Below are positions 1 through 6,393 of a DNA stretch of 12,217 nucleotides, in pieces; position 1 is the first letter of the stretch, and every line of letters starts with the position of its first letter. Origin of the DNA: Alphaproteobacteria bacterium (GTDB lineage: Bacteria; Pseudomonadota; Alphaproteobacteria; Micropepsales; Micropepsaceae); NCBI GenBank assembly GCA_028869725.1, contig JAGWRJ010000422.1, forward strand, positions 1 to 12,217, given 5' to 3'. The translations under genes were made by a program, and so were the position numbers. The notes under the pieces are model-generated. The model was not told the origin of the DNA. It saw nothing but the letters and a program-made list of their open reading frames with translations, and searched no databases.

Positions 1-635
1 AGTGCTCGACGGCTGCATGCGATGTTGTTTACGTCCACTTTTGGGCTCCCCCAAGCTCTGCGGTGTCGCAGATGAGAGGCTAGCATCAAATCGGTGGCGG
101 CGCCCAGCGTGCACCATCCTGCCCGCCCCGTCGCGCCAAGAAGCTACATGGTCCCTGCTTTTGCTCCCATCGTGGGCACGGGCACGTTGGATCTTTGAGC
201 TTTCAATATGTCTTCAAATATCGCGGGCGGGCCTGTCTCATCTTCGTCCAATCGGTGCGCTGGCGTCGGGACAAATGCGGCAGCGCAAACTGGACCTGAC
301 CCTATTTGCTGGACTGTCGCGCGCAGCGTCACTGCGACCGATGCAGAAGTGTTGAGATTTATCGTGCGGCGCGGATTGCTCGGACCTGGCACAGCTTGTG
401 TCGATGTTCATCAGCTGGCTGCTGCAGCCCCGTCCTGTGTCACAACGACGTAGACAAGGGATAAGGGCCTTTGTCTCCTCGTTGCTGAGCTCGGTGTGGC
501 AGAGATGCCGACGCCTCGCCGAGGCGACGGCTGCATGGCACAGCTGGTGCCAGCCTTGCCGCAGGCTTTTGAACGATTCTCAGTGAAAGCGACAGGAGGT
601 TCGCGTACCCAGCACGTCAAGCCTGTGTGCGTTGG
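1..635. other. Gene-less left end, possibly decayed sequence
   Basis: No reading frame here looks like a known protein. The plus-strand open frames are short, rich in Arg, Ser and Cys, and stop often. The minus-strand frame at 144-392 has a GTG start, 82 codons and a plausible Pro/Asp/Glu-rich tail, but I cannot match it to a family. In plus frame 1, an open stretch without a start follows the stop at 451-453 and runs to a stop at 637-639, just into the tail of the convergent hydrolase gene. I see no tRNA T-loop, terminal repeat or transposase motif. The segment may be intergenic DNA or a worn-down gene. It is cut by the left edge, so a gene entering from outside cannot be excluded. Confidence 0.4.
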
Positions 636-1316
636 CTAACCACCATTGGCGCGGAACAGTTCAAGGGTACGCTGATAGGCGAGCTTGGCTGCCGCGTCAT
701 TGTAGTCGGCCCTACGATCCGAATTGAACCCGTGGCCGGCATCGTAGACATAGACCGGAACCTCCGGATGCGCGGCGCGCAGCTTTTCGATGCCTTCCAT
801 CGGAATGCCATGATCGTGTTCACCGAAGTGACAGATCACCGGGCACTTGGGTTGCTCTTCGGCAAATTGCGGCACGAGGCTGCCGTAATAGGACGAGCCC
901 GCGGCAAGTCCGGTGCAGCGGCAGGCTGCCGCCCATACCACCGAACCGCCATAGCAGTAGCCAACGATGAATACCGCACCCTTTGTCTTTAGAGCATCGA
1001 TGCAGACCTGGGTGTCGGCAATCGACTGGGTGAAGGGATGCTGCTGGCGTGCAATCTGAATGCACTTCTGGATGTCGTCGGGGGTGTACTGCGCTTCAAG
1101 ACCGGGCGCCTCGCGGTCATAGAGGGCGGGCGCCAGGACCTCATAGCCCTCGGCCGCATATTTGTCGGCCTGTTCCTTGATGTGCTCGGTGACCCCGAAG
1201 ATCTCCTGGATGAGGACGACACCGCCGCGACGGGTACCGGTGGGCATGACATGGTAGACGCCGATCTTGGCGCCATCGCCCATCGTCATCTTGGTCATCT
1301 TGCCTTTGAGCGCCAT
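636..1316 (-). CDS. Dienelactone hydrolase family protein
   Basis: This is a 226-residue alpha/beta hydrolase of the dienelactone hydrolase (DLH) family, soluble and cytoplasmic, with no signal peptide. The classic DLH parts are present in order: Glu38 in QEIFG, the nucleophile Cys121 in the elbow GYCYGG, Asp168 in FGEHD and His195 in AGHGF. The length is close to carboxymethylenebutenolidase, which opens dienelactone to maleylacetate in chloroaromatic breakdown. Many relatives act on other lactones or esters, so the substrate is open. The ATG at 1316 has a strong ribosome site, GGAGG, 7 nt upstream. The gene is last in the minus-strand catabolic run, 134 nt after the broken GST gene. The family call is firm; a clc/tfd-type role is only possible, because no ring-cleavage genes are in view. 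Confidence 0.93.
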   Translation of the reverse strand: MALKGKMTKMTMGDGAKIGVYHVMPTGTRRGGVVLIQEIFGVTEHIKEQADKYAAEGYEVLAPALYDREAPGLEAQYTPDDIQKCIQIARQQHPFTQSIADTQVCIDALKTKGAVFIVGYCYGGSVVWAAACRCTGLAAGSSYYGSLVPQFAEEQPKCPVICHFGEHDHGIPMEGIEKLRAAHPEVPVYVYDAGHGFNSDRRADYNDAAAKLAYQRTLELFRANGG

Positions 1317-1426
1317 GTCAGTACCTCCAGAAGTTGATCCCGGGCACCATAGAACGCCTGGGGCTCATGGCCAAAGCCAAAATCCGGGCCCGTCTGGTGT
1401 TCCTGGTGCCGTGCGGCGGGTCGCAA

Positions 1427-1439
1427 GGCGCTTCGCGCC
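1427..1439 (-). terminator. Small GC hairpin just after the broken GST gene
   Basis: The arms 1427-1431 and 1435-1439 (GGCGC/GCGCC) form a 5-bp all-GC stem around a 3-nt loop, 11 nt beyond the stop codon at 1451 on the minus strand. No run of T follows, so it is a weak terminator or RNA-end stabiliser candidate at best. Confidence 0.25.
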
Positions 1440-1450
1440 AAACGATGGTG

Positions 1451-2062
1451 TCAGCGACCGACGACGTTAAAGCCGGCGCGCGGGAAATGGACGTGGACGG
1501 TGCCAACAGCCGGATGCTCGCGGGCGATGACAAGGCGGTCCGCATTGGCCGCCAGCAGGATGCCGTTGATTGGGTCGCGGCCATAATCATTGGCCATCAC
1601 GGATACGGCGCTGCCGCGTGCAAGCCCTGCGCAATCGCGCGGGTCATGCGGAATATGGGCCGCAGGACCTGGTTCGGTTGCTGCGGCCACGGCCACGGCG
1701 TCCGCCGGGCTCATGTTTGTAAAGCTGCCATGGCCGATATCAGCAAGCCGCGCGCGCCAGGCCGAAATCGCCGGCATATCGGCCATCAGCGCATCGGCAT
1801 CGCTCGCCAGGGCACTGCGGTAGAACCAGATGTTATAGTAGGAGGCGATGTCAGAAAGGCTCGGTGCGGCACCGCCAAGCCACGACTTTCCGGTTGCAAG
1901 CTCACGTTCAATCCACGCGACCATCGCCCGGAACTGGCCCTTGGCTTCGGGGACAGCCTGCTTCATGCGCGCGATATCAAACGTGCTTCCGGACAAGGCC
2001 TCACGGTCCTTGATAAAGTCCTTGGGGACGTTTTCGCCGATGGTTCCAAAAATGATGGTCAC
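1451..2062 (-). CDS. C-terminal fragment of the split GST (helical domain)
   Basis: This frame could start at GTG 2062, overlapping the stop of the upstream fragment by 4 nt (GTGA), and would give 203 residues. The overlap looks like translational coupling, but I see no ribosome site at normal distance, and the protein would begin inside the GST domain linker. Recognisable pieces are FGTIG, a KDREALSG stretch, the helical segment WLGGAAPSLSDIASYYN, and a tail with ANADRLVIARE and HVHFPR. This fits the second half of one interrupted gene better than an independent protein. Confidence 0.65.
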   Translation of the reverse strand: MTIIFGTIGENVPKDFIKDREALSGSTFDIARMKQAVPEAKGQFRAMVAWIERELATGKSWLGGAAPSLSDIASYYNIWFYRSALASDADALMADMPAISAWRARLADIGHGSFTNMSPADAVAVAAATEPGPAAHIPHDPRDCAGLARGSAVSVMANDYGRDPINGILLAANADRLVIAREHPAVGTVHVHFPRAGFNVVGR

Positions 2063-2370
2063 ACAATCTGGAAGAGGACGCGGTCGGCCCAGGAATTCAC
2101 CATCCAGTCGGCATCATGCACCACTCTGGGATCAGGAAAGCGCCGCTCCAGTTCAGCCATGATCACCGCTGTATCGCAGTAGATGTCGGCACCGATCTGC
2201 ATCACCGGTATGCGGCGATAGCCACCTGTCAGCGTGATGAGTTCGGGCTTCGGCATGATTGTAGGTTCAATCACCGCCACCCACGGAATGCGCTTGATGC
2301 CAAAAAGAACCCGAACCTTCTCCGAAAAGGGGGAGGCGGGATAGTGATGGAAGATGATGGAACTGTTCAT
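2059..2370 (-). CDS. N-terminal fragment of the split GST (thioredoxin-like domain)
   Basis: This frame encodes 103 residues, starting MNSSIIFHHY at the ATG with the strong GGAGG site. An in-frame extension to 2409 lacks such a site and was not chosen. It holds the whole N-domain: the beta-alpha-beta start, the cis-Pro loop around residue 55, and the CDTAVIMAELERRFPDP helix region that usually follows the glutathione-binding turn. It stops at TGA 2061-2059, at the beginning of the C-domain. Alone it would lack the helical domain needed for a normal GST fold and dimer, so it is probably not functional unless the frame is restored. Confidence 0.7.
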   Translation of the reverse strand: MNSSIIFHHYPASPFSEKVRVLFGIKRIPWVAVIEPTIMPKPELITLTGGYRRIPVMQIGADIYCDTAVIMAELERRFPDPRVVHDADWMVNSWADRVLFQIV

Positions 2371-2735
2371 GTTGCCTCCGCGGCGTGTCCTACCCTGAAT
2401 GCCAGGCAAGGGTGACAGGCGTATCTTGATCCGCAGACATGGTAGGCAGCCTTCGAGCCCAATGTAAATGCGGGCATCATGGGCAGGCGAAGGGTAAAAT
2501 TTGTACGGGCACGCGAGCGCATAGCTGCATGCCGCGGTCGTACCAATCTCCTGCTTGCGGTACGGACAGAGTATCCCGGAGTCGGGTCATGCCAACTCCG
2601 TTCTTCGCGTCTTGACGGAAATTGAAGATGTGACGCGGATCGAACGACATCCGATGAGAGTGCCGCGCAGCGTCTCGATATGAGTGCTGGGCGACGCCCG
2701 CAAATCATGATGCGGGGTCGCGCGAGCGAAGTCCA
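2371..2735. other. 365-nt gap between the OYE gene and the split GST
   Basis: No credible coding frame is present. A minus-strand open frame at 2708-2367 is rich in Arg, Ser and Cys and has no family features. The gap must hold the leader of the GST gene, whose GGAGG ribosome site lies at 2375-2379. I could not pick out a convincing promoter, and I see no strong hairpin or tRNA. Confidence 0.4.
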
Positions 2736-3830
2736 TCAAGCCGGTTCAACGTCCTTTGCCACGAAGCCTTGCCAGGAACTCATATAGGCAACAAAGGCCG
2801 GGCTCAGACCTTCATTGCGCAGATGCTGTTCGGTCACCGGCAGCGCTGGTGAGGTGTAATGCGGGTCGCTCTGGATACGGAACGGCACGTCGTGACGCAA
2901 AATGGCGGCGCGACCAAGGATGACGAAGTCGCAGCCCGCCTCAAGCACACCCGCGGCGGTGCGTGCGCTCATGATCTTGCCCGCAGCACCTATGCGGACC
3001 TTCCCGCGCGGCAGATCGGTGAAGTAGCTCATCAGCGTCTGGCCCTGAAACTCCGGCTCCTCGGGCTCTTTGCCGACATCCCACAGCGACAGGTCGAGAT
3101 AGTCGATCTTGCCCTGGCGCAGGACTTCACGCGCAAAGTCACGCATTTCTGCAAGCTTCAGTCCGAAGCGCTCCGGAGAGATCCGCAGACCCAGCTGAAA
3201 GTCCGGGCGACACCTTGCACGTATGCCATCGATGATTTCGAAAATGATCCGGGCGCGGTTTTCGAGGCTGCCGCCATAGTGGTCGGTGCGGCGGTTGATC
3301 TTGGAGGAAAGAAACTGGGCGAGGAGATAGCCATGCGCACCATGCAGCTCCACACCATTGAACCCGGCAGCCTGCGCCCGAAGGGCCGCCGCTATGAAAT
3401 CTTCGCGCACGCCCTCCACCTCTGCGGCGGTAAGCGCGCGGGCACCCTTTTCGGGGTCGTCCGACGGACACACAGGGGTACCGACAAGCTCCTTCGGCGA
3501 ACGGTTGCCGGCGTGATGAAGTTGCACGGCAGAAACTGAGCCGTAGTCCCCGATGGCTTTGGCCAGGCGGGTGAGGCCTTCAAGATGAATGTCGGAAAAT
3601 ATTCCGAGTTGCCCGGGAAAACCCTGGCCCTGGCTCTGTACATGGGCGGCGCAGGTCATGGTCAGGGCGAAGCCACCTTTGGCGCGCATGGTCAGCCAGT
3701 GGAACTCCTCGTCTGACAAGCGACCATCGGGATGGCTTTGAAGATTGGTAAGAGGCGCAAGAACGAAACGGTTCTTAAGGGCAGGGCCGTGCGAAAGGGC
3801 CAGCGGCTCGAACAGGTGTGCAATCGACAT
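2736..3830 (-). CDS. Old Yellow Enzyme-type NADH:flavin oxidoreductase
   Basis: This 364-residue TIM-barrel flavoenzyme belongs to the OYE/NADH:flavin oxidoreductase family, which binds FMN and reduces activated C=C bonds, nitro groups or related substrates. The start fits the family (MSIAHLFEPL, then LKNRFVLAPLT near residue 20). QLHHAGNR lies at 103-110. HGAHGYLLAQFLS at 163-175 carries the His pair that holds the substrate carbonyl. The signature DHYGGSLENRAR is at 183-194, and GAAGK at 281 and GRAAI at 306 form the FMN phosphate site. The length fits a single-domain OYE with no Fe-S extension. The frame is open for 81 more codons upstream, but these overlap the GST gene and look non-coding, so ATG 3830 is chosen despite a weak ribosome site (GGAA). 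It starts 40 nt after the GST stop, so the two are probably co-transcribed. Confidence 0.93.
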   Translation of the reverse strand: MSIAHLFEPLALSHGPALKNRFVLAPLTNLQSHPDGRLSDEEFHWLTMRAKGGFALTMTCAAHVQSQGQGFPGQLGIFSDIHLEGLTRLAKAIGDYGSVSAVQLHHAGNRSPKELVGTPVCPSDDPEKGARALTAAEVEGVREDFIAAALRAQAAGFNGVELHGAHGYLLAQFLSSKINRRTDHYGGSLENRARIIFEIIDGIRARCRPDFQLGLRISPERFGLKLAEMRDFAREVLRQGKIDYLDLSLWDVGKEPEEPEFQGQTLMSYFTDLPRGKVRIGAAGKIMSARTAAGVLEAGCDFVILGRAAILRHDVPFRIQSDPHYTSPALPVTEQHLRNEGLSPAFVAYMSSWQGFVAKDVEPA

Positions 3831-3870
3831 CGGGTTCCAACAGGTTGAGTTGCAAATCCAAAGGCTGAGG

Positions 3871-4491
3871 TCAGCGCGGCTTCTGGCGCGCTTTGGCGCC
3901 GCGAAACCCCGCGCGGGTCTCAAGACGCTGCCAGTATGATGCGATATCCGGCCCCATCTGCTCGGCAAGTCCGAGGGTACGGCCAAGCAGCACCGCATAT
4001 CCGACACTGATGTCGGCGAGGGAGAAACGCGAGCCGCAAAGGAACGGTGTTGCAGCGATCTGTTCGGTAGCAAGGCGCAGCCGGTTGAGGAAGATCCGTT
4101 CGTAGGCCTCGGCCACGGCCGGGTTTCGGCTTTCTTCAGGCTCTAACAGGCGGTAGCGCAGGACTACGGTGAGCGGTGTGGTGAGTGTAGCCTCGCCATA
4201 ATGAAGCCAGTTGAGCCAGGAGGCGTAGGCGTCTTCACCAGGCGCAAAGGAGAACCGTCCGCCACCATGCACGCTGTCAAGATACTGCAGGATTGCGACG
4301 GACTCGCTGAGCCGTGCAGTGCCGTCGATAAGGTATGGAATGGTACCGAGCGGATTGATGGCAAGATAATCCGGTGTCGTGCGCCGTGGCGGAAATTCCA
4401 GAAGGTGGAGTTCGTACGGAAGGCCAAGCTCTTCGAGTAGCCAGAGGCAGCGGAAGGAGCGGGCATTGGCGCAATGGTACAACTGGATCAT
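3871..4491 (-). CDS. Glutathione S-transferase family protein
   Basis: This is a complete 206-residue GST with both domains, cytosolic and probably dimeric. The N-domain runs from MIQLYHCANARSFR, where Ser or Cys near residues 8-12 is the likely glutathione-activating position. NPLGTIPYL at 46-54 supplies the cis-Pro and ESVAILQYL at 63-71 the gamma-glutamyl contact. The C-domain holds the N-capping/hydrophobic-staple segment around SLADISVGYA. Family members conjugate glutathione to electrophiles, isomerise ring-cleavage products or remove halogens; the sequence alone does not choose. The ATG at 4491 gives the normal N-terminus, although no strong ribosome site is visible. It precedes the OYE gene by 40 nt, which suggests a joint role in handling electrophilic or unsaturated intermediates. 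Confidence 0.92.
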   Translation of the reverse strand: MIQLYHCANARSFRCLWLLEELGLPYELHLLEFPPRRTTPDYLAINPLGTIPYLIDGTARLSESVAILQYLDSVHGGGRFSFAPGEDAYASWLNWLHYGEATLTTPLTVVLRYRLLEPEESRNPAVAEAYERIFLNRLRLATEQIAATPFLCGSRFSLADISVGYAVLLGRTLGLAEQMGPDIASYWQRLETRAGFRGAKARQKPR

Positions 4492-4594
4492 GGTCAGTTT
4501 CTGCTCGGTAATAGTCAGTCAGCGCCATTTTAGCGGGCTCAGACGGGCAAGTGAAAGGGGCGTTTTTGCAGTGCCTGGTAATGCCCGGAGTTCA

Positions 4595-4622
4595 ATGAAG
4601 GGATTTCGATGGGGCCCTTCAT
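4595..4622 (-). terminator. Second hairpin downstream of the thiolase
   Basis: ATGAAGGG (4595-4602) and CCCTTCAT (4615-4622) form an 8-bp perfect inverted repeat with a 12-nt loop. It lies directly beyond the larger hairpin at 4627-4664. Without a T run it is not a textbook intrinsic terminator, but the pair of hairpins would protect or end the thiolase transcript. Confidence 0.35.
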
Positions 4623-4626
4623 GCAG

Positions 4627-4664
4627 ATGGCCCCGCGGCAGTACAGACGCTGCCGCGGGGCCAT
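4627..4664 (-). terminator. Perfect 15-bp inverted repeat after the thiolase gene
   Basis: The arms 4627-4641 (ATGGCCCCGCGGCAG) and 4650-4664 are exact reverse complements around an 8-nt loop. Most pairs are G-C, so the RNA stem would be very stable. It begins 63 nt after the thiolase stop, in a 236-nt gap before the GST gene. There is no T run on either side, so the role may be a terminator needing extra factors, an mRNA 3'-end stabiliser, or a copy of a dispersed palindromic repeat. Confidence 0.5.
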
Positions 4665-4727
4665 TGTGATGCATTCCATCGCCCGCGCTGTGGTACCAAA
4701 GGAACACGTCGGCGCGGGGAGGATCTC

Positions 4728-5966
4728 TTACATCCGCTCGATGATGATGGCTGGCGCCATGCCACCGGCCGCGCACATCGTGACCAGCCCGCGCTTGAGA
4801 TCGCGGCGTTCCAGCTCATCGAGGATGGTACCAATCAGGATCGAGCCGGTGGCGCCGATTGGATGGCCAAGCGCAATGGCGCCGCCATTGACGTTGACCT
4901 TGTTCCGGTCAAGCTTGAGATCTCGCATGAACTTTTCGGCGACGACCGCAAAGGCTTCGTTGATTTCGAAGAGGTCGATGTCATCGAGCTTGAGGCCTGC
5001 CTTCTCCAGCACTTTGCGCGCGGCCGGGACCGGAGCGTTCAGCATCAGGGTTGGGCTGTCACCAATGTTCGCCATGGCGACCACCCGCGCGCGTGGCTTC
5101 AGGCCATGCTTTTTGGCGTAGGAGGGGGAAGCAAGGAGAACCGCCGCGGCGCCGTCCACGACACCGGACGAATTGCCGGCATGGTGGATGTGTTCGATCT
5201 TGAGATCCGGATAGACCTGACGGATCAGCCCGCCATAGGTCGTGCCTTGTTCATCGAGCGGCACCTCGGCCATCATCGTGAAGGCAGGCTTTAACGCGGC
5301 CAATCCGTCGAGTGTCGTCTGCGGGCGTGGGTATTCATCGTGATCAAGCGCCAGCTTTCCGTCGTCGTGATAGACCGGAACAAGGCTCTTGGAAAAACGC
5401 CCTTCGCGGATGGCGACTTCGGCGCGTCGCTGGCTTTCAACCGAAAGTTCTTCCGTCGCCCGGCGCGAGATTCCCTCAAGGGTTGCGATCGCATCGGCGC
5501 AGACGCCCTGATGGGACTGGGGATGCAGGGCGCGCAGATGAAGGTTTCCGGCATCCATCATGGGCGGGCTCTTGGGGTCGGCACTGGCGGCGGTATAGCT
5601 CATCATCTCGGTGCCGCCGGCGACGACGAGATCTTCCATGCCGGCCATGATCTGCGCGGCTGCCATATTGACCGTGGTGATGCCCGACCCGCAGAAGCGG
5701 TCGAGCGTGACGCCGCTGGCCTTGATGTCATACCCTGCGTCGAGCGCCGCCATGCGGCCAAGGTCGCTGCCTTGTTTGCCGCGCTGGGATGAGGTTCCCC
5801 AGATCACATCGTCGACCTCTGCGGTGTTGATGTGGTTGCGATCGGCAATCGCTTTAAGAACGGTTGCGGCCAGACGCTGGGGGTGGAGTTCCGTCAGCGC
5901 GCCTTTTCCAACCTTGCCGATACCGCGCGGGGTTCGGCAGGCGTCGATGATCCATGCTTCGGACAT
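4728..5966 (-). CDS. Acetyl-CoA acetyltransferase family thiolase
   Basis: This 412-residue type II/degradative-fold thiolase joins or splits acyl-CoA units: acetyl-CoA plus acyl-CoA from a 3-ketoacyl-CoA, or the reverse. The catalytic residues are clear: acyl-accepting Cys92 in DRFCGSG, the NEAFA motif at 336-340, His368 in GGAIALGHPIGATG, and the second Cys398 in MCAAGGMAP. This last motif has CAAGG in place of the common CxGGG. The length is slightly above the usual 390-400. ATG 5966 begins the conserved MSEAWIIDACRTP and has AAGG 8 nt upstream; an in-frame TTG five codons earlier is less likely. A candidate promoter lies at 6016-6044 and strong hairpins follow the gene, so it may be its own transcript. 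Many such thiolases serve beta-oxidation, aromatic or side-chain breakdown, so the exact substrate is unknown. Confidence 0.94.
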   Translation of the reverse strand: MSEAWIIDACRTPRGIGKVGKGALTELHPQRLAATVLKAIADRNHINTAEVDDVIWGTSSQRGKQGSDLGRMAALDAGYDIKASGVTLDRFCGSGITTVNMAAAQIMAGMEDLVVAGGTEMMSYTAASADPKSPPMMDAGNLHLRALHPQSHQGVCADAIATLEGISRRATEELSVESQRRAEVAIREGRFSKSLVPVYHDDGKLALDHDEYPRPQTTLDGLAALKPAFTMMAEVPLDEQGTTYGGLIRQVYPDLKIEHIHHAGNSSGVVDGAAAVLLASPSYAKKHGLKPRARVVAMANIGDSPTLMLNAPVPAARKVLEKAGLKLDDIDLFEINEAFAVVAEKFMRDLKLDRNKVNVNGGAIALGHPIGATGSILIGTILDELERRDLKRGLVTMCAAGGMAPAIIIERM

Positions 5967-6015
5967 GTAAGTTGCCTTCAAGTAGGAGGGATGGGCGCAA
6001 TTTCATTGCGTTTTG

Positions 6016-6044
6016 ATCTAATCCGCGGCCATTTTAAAGGTCAA
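6016..6044 (-). promoter_or_regulatory. Candidate promoter for the thiolase gene
   Basis: On the minus strand CTTGACC gives a -35 box TTGACC (6044-6039), followed after exactly 17 nt by TTAGAT (6021-6016) as a poor -10. The -35 fits the CTTGAC form common in alphaproteobacteria. Transcription would start near 6009, giving a leader of about 43 nt. This is inference from spacing and one good box. Confidence 0.35.
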
Positions 6045-6060
6045 GGTGTTTTGGCGCGTT

Positions 6061-6090
6061 ACGCTGCGGCAGTGCAATGGAACGCAGCGT
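6061..6090. repeat. 8-bp inverted repeat upstream of the thiolase promoter
   Basis: ACGCTGCG (6061-6068) and CGCAGCGT (6083-6090) are exact reverse complements separated by 14 nt. The pair lies just upstream of the candidate -35 box of the thiolase. It could be an operator for an unseen regulator, a hairpin, or chance in GC-rich DNA. Confidence 0.3.
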
Positions 6091-6298
6091 TTCAACGGGC
6101 GCGAATGACATATGGCGGCCCCTGTCTTCAGCCCAAGCGCGGCTTCGTCGAGAGCGGTGGGAAGATTGTTTTAAGGAAGCGGAACTTCCGGTTGTCTTGC
6201 CGTGTGAGCTGCGCGTGTACCTCTGGCGAGGTAATGATCACTCCTGTCTTTGCCGGGTCTCAGCCTGAGGCGACGCCCCGGGTTCCGTGCCGATCAGA

Positions 6299-6330
6299 TT
6301 GCCCAGCACGCCCGTGCGTGGCGCGGGCAA
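6299..6330 (-). terminator. Nested hairpin downstream of the CMD-like gene
   Basis: Outer arms TTGCCC (6299-6304) and GGGCAA (6325-6330) enclose an inner stem GCAC (6306-6309)/GTGC (6314-6317). It lies 63 nt past the stop of the CMD-like gene. No T run follows, so a terminator role is only possible. Confidence 0.3.
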
Positions 6331-6393
6331 AGTGCCAGCGCTGCACGGCGTGATGGCGCCTCGGAGTTTGCACGCCCTACCGCGTCTTAAAAC

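Larger units (their letters stand above)
1451..2370 (-). pseudogene. Glutathione S-transferase family gene split by a frame break
   Basis: Two adjacent frames together make one GST-like protein of about 305 residues. The first part (2370-2059) has the thioredoxin-like N-domain, with an FHHYPASPFSEKVR start, a TGGYRRIPVMQIG segment holding the cis-Pro, and ADIYCDT. The second part (2062-1451) has the helical C-domain and the extra C-terminal tail of this subfamily, with YGRDPINGIL, ANADRLVIARE and HVHFPR. The break sits at a (TG)3 run, 2060-2065. Removing one TG unit joins the frames as LFQIVTIIFGTIG, which reads smoothly. The start ATG at 2370 has GGAGG 4 nt upstream, and both halves keep good coding character, so the lesion is recent, a sequencing error, or bypassed. 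The substrate is unknown; in this subfamily the N-domain may not bind glutathione in the usual way. Confidence 0.8.
5967..6393. other. 427-nt gap between the CMD-like gene and the thiolase
   Basis: No coding frame here is convincing on either strand. The gap holds a hairpin after the CMD-like gene (6299-6330), an 8-bp inverted repeat (6061-6090) and a candidate thiolase promoter (6016-6044). Short plus-strand open frames are rich in Arg and Cys and have no family features. I see no tRNA. Confidence 0.45.

Noticed and set aside
1334..2182. A 282-codon plus-strand open frame opposite the split GST gene
   Set aside because: It mirrors the GST C-domain frame, is rich in Arg, Gly and His, and has no recognisable domain. 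The minus-strand GST motifs are far more convincing.
2367..2708. A 113-codon minus-strand open frame between the OYE and GST genes
   Set aside because: Its composition is Arg, Ser, Cys and His heavy, it overlaps the GST start in another frame, and no motif is seen.
3831..4073. An 81-codon N-terminal extension of the OYE gene
   Set aside because: It overlaps the 3' end of the GST gene, reads as Arg/Ser/Cys-rich noise, and the family N-terminus begins at the ATG at 3830.
5832..6353. A 173-codon plus-strand open frame over the thiolase start and the gap after it
   Set aside because: It begins antisense to the thiolase N-terminus and continues with Cys- and Arg-rich sequence lacking a plausible ribosome site or family match.
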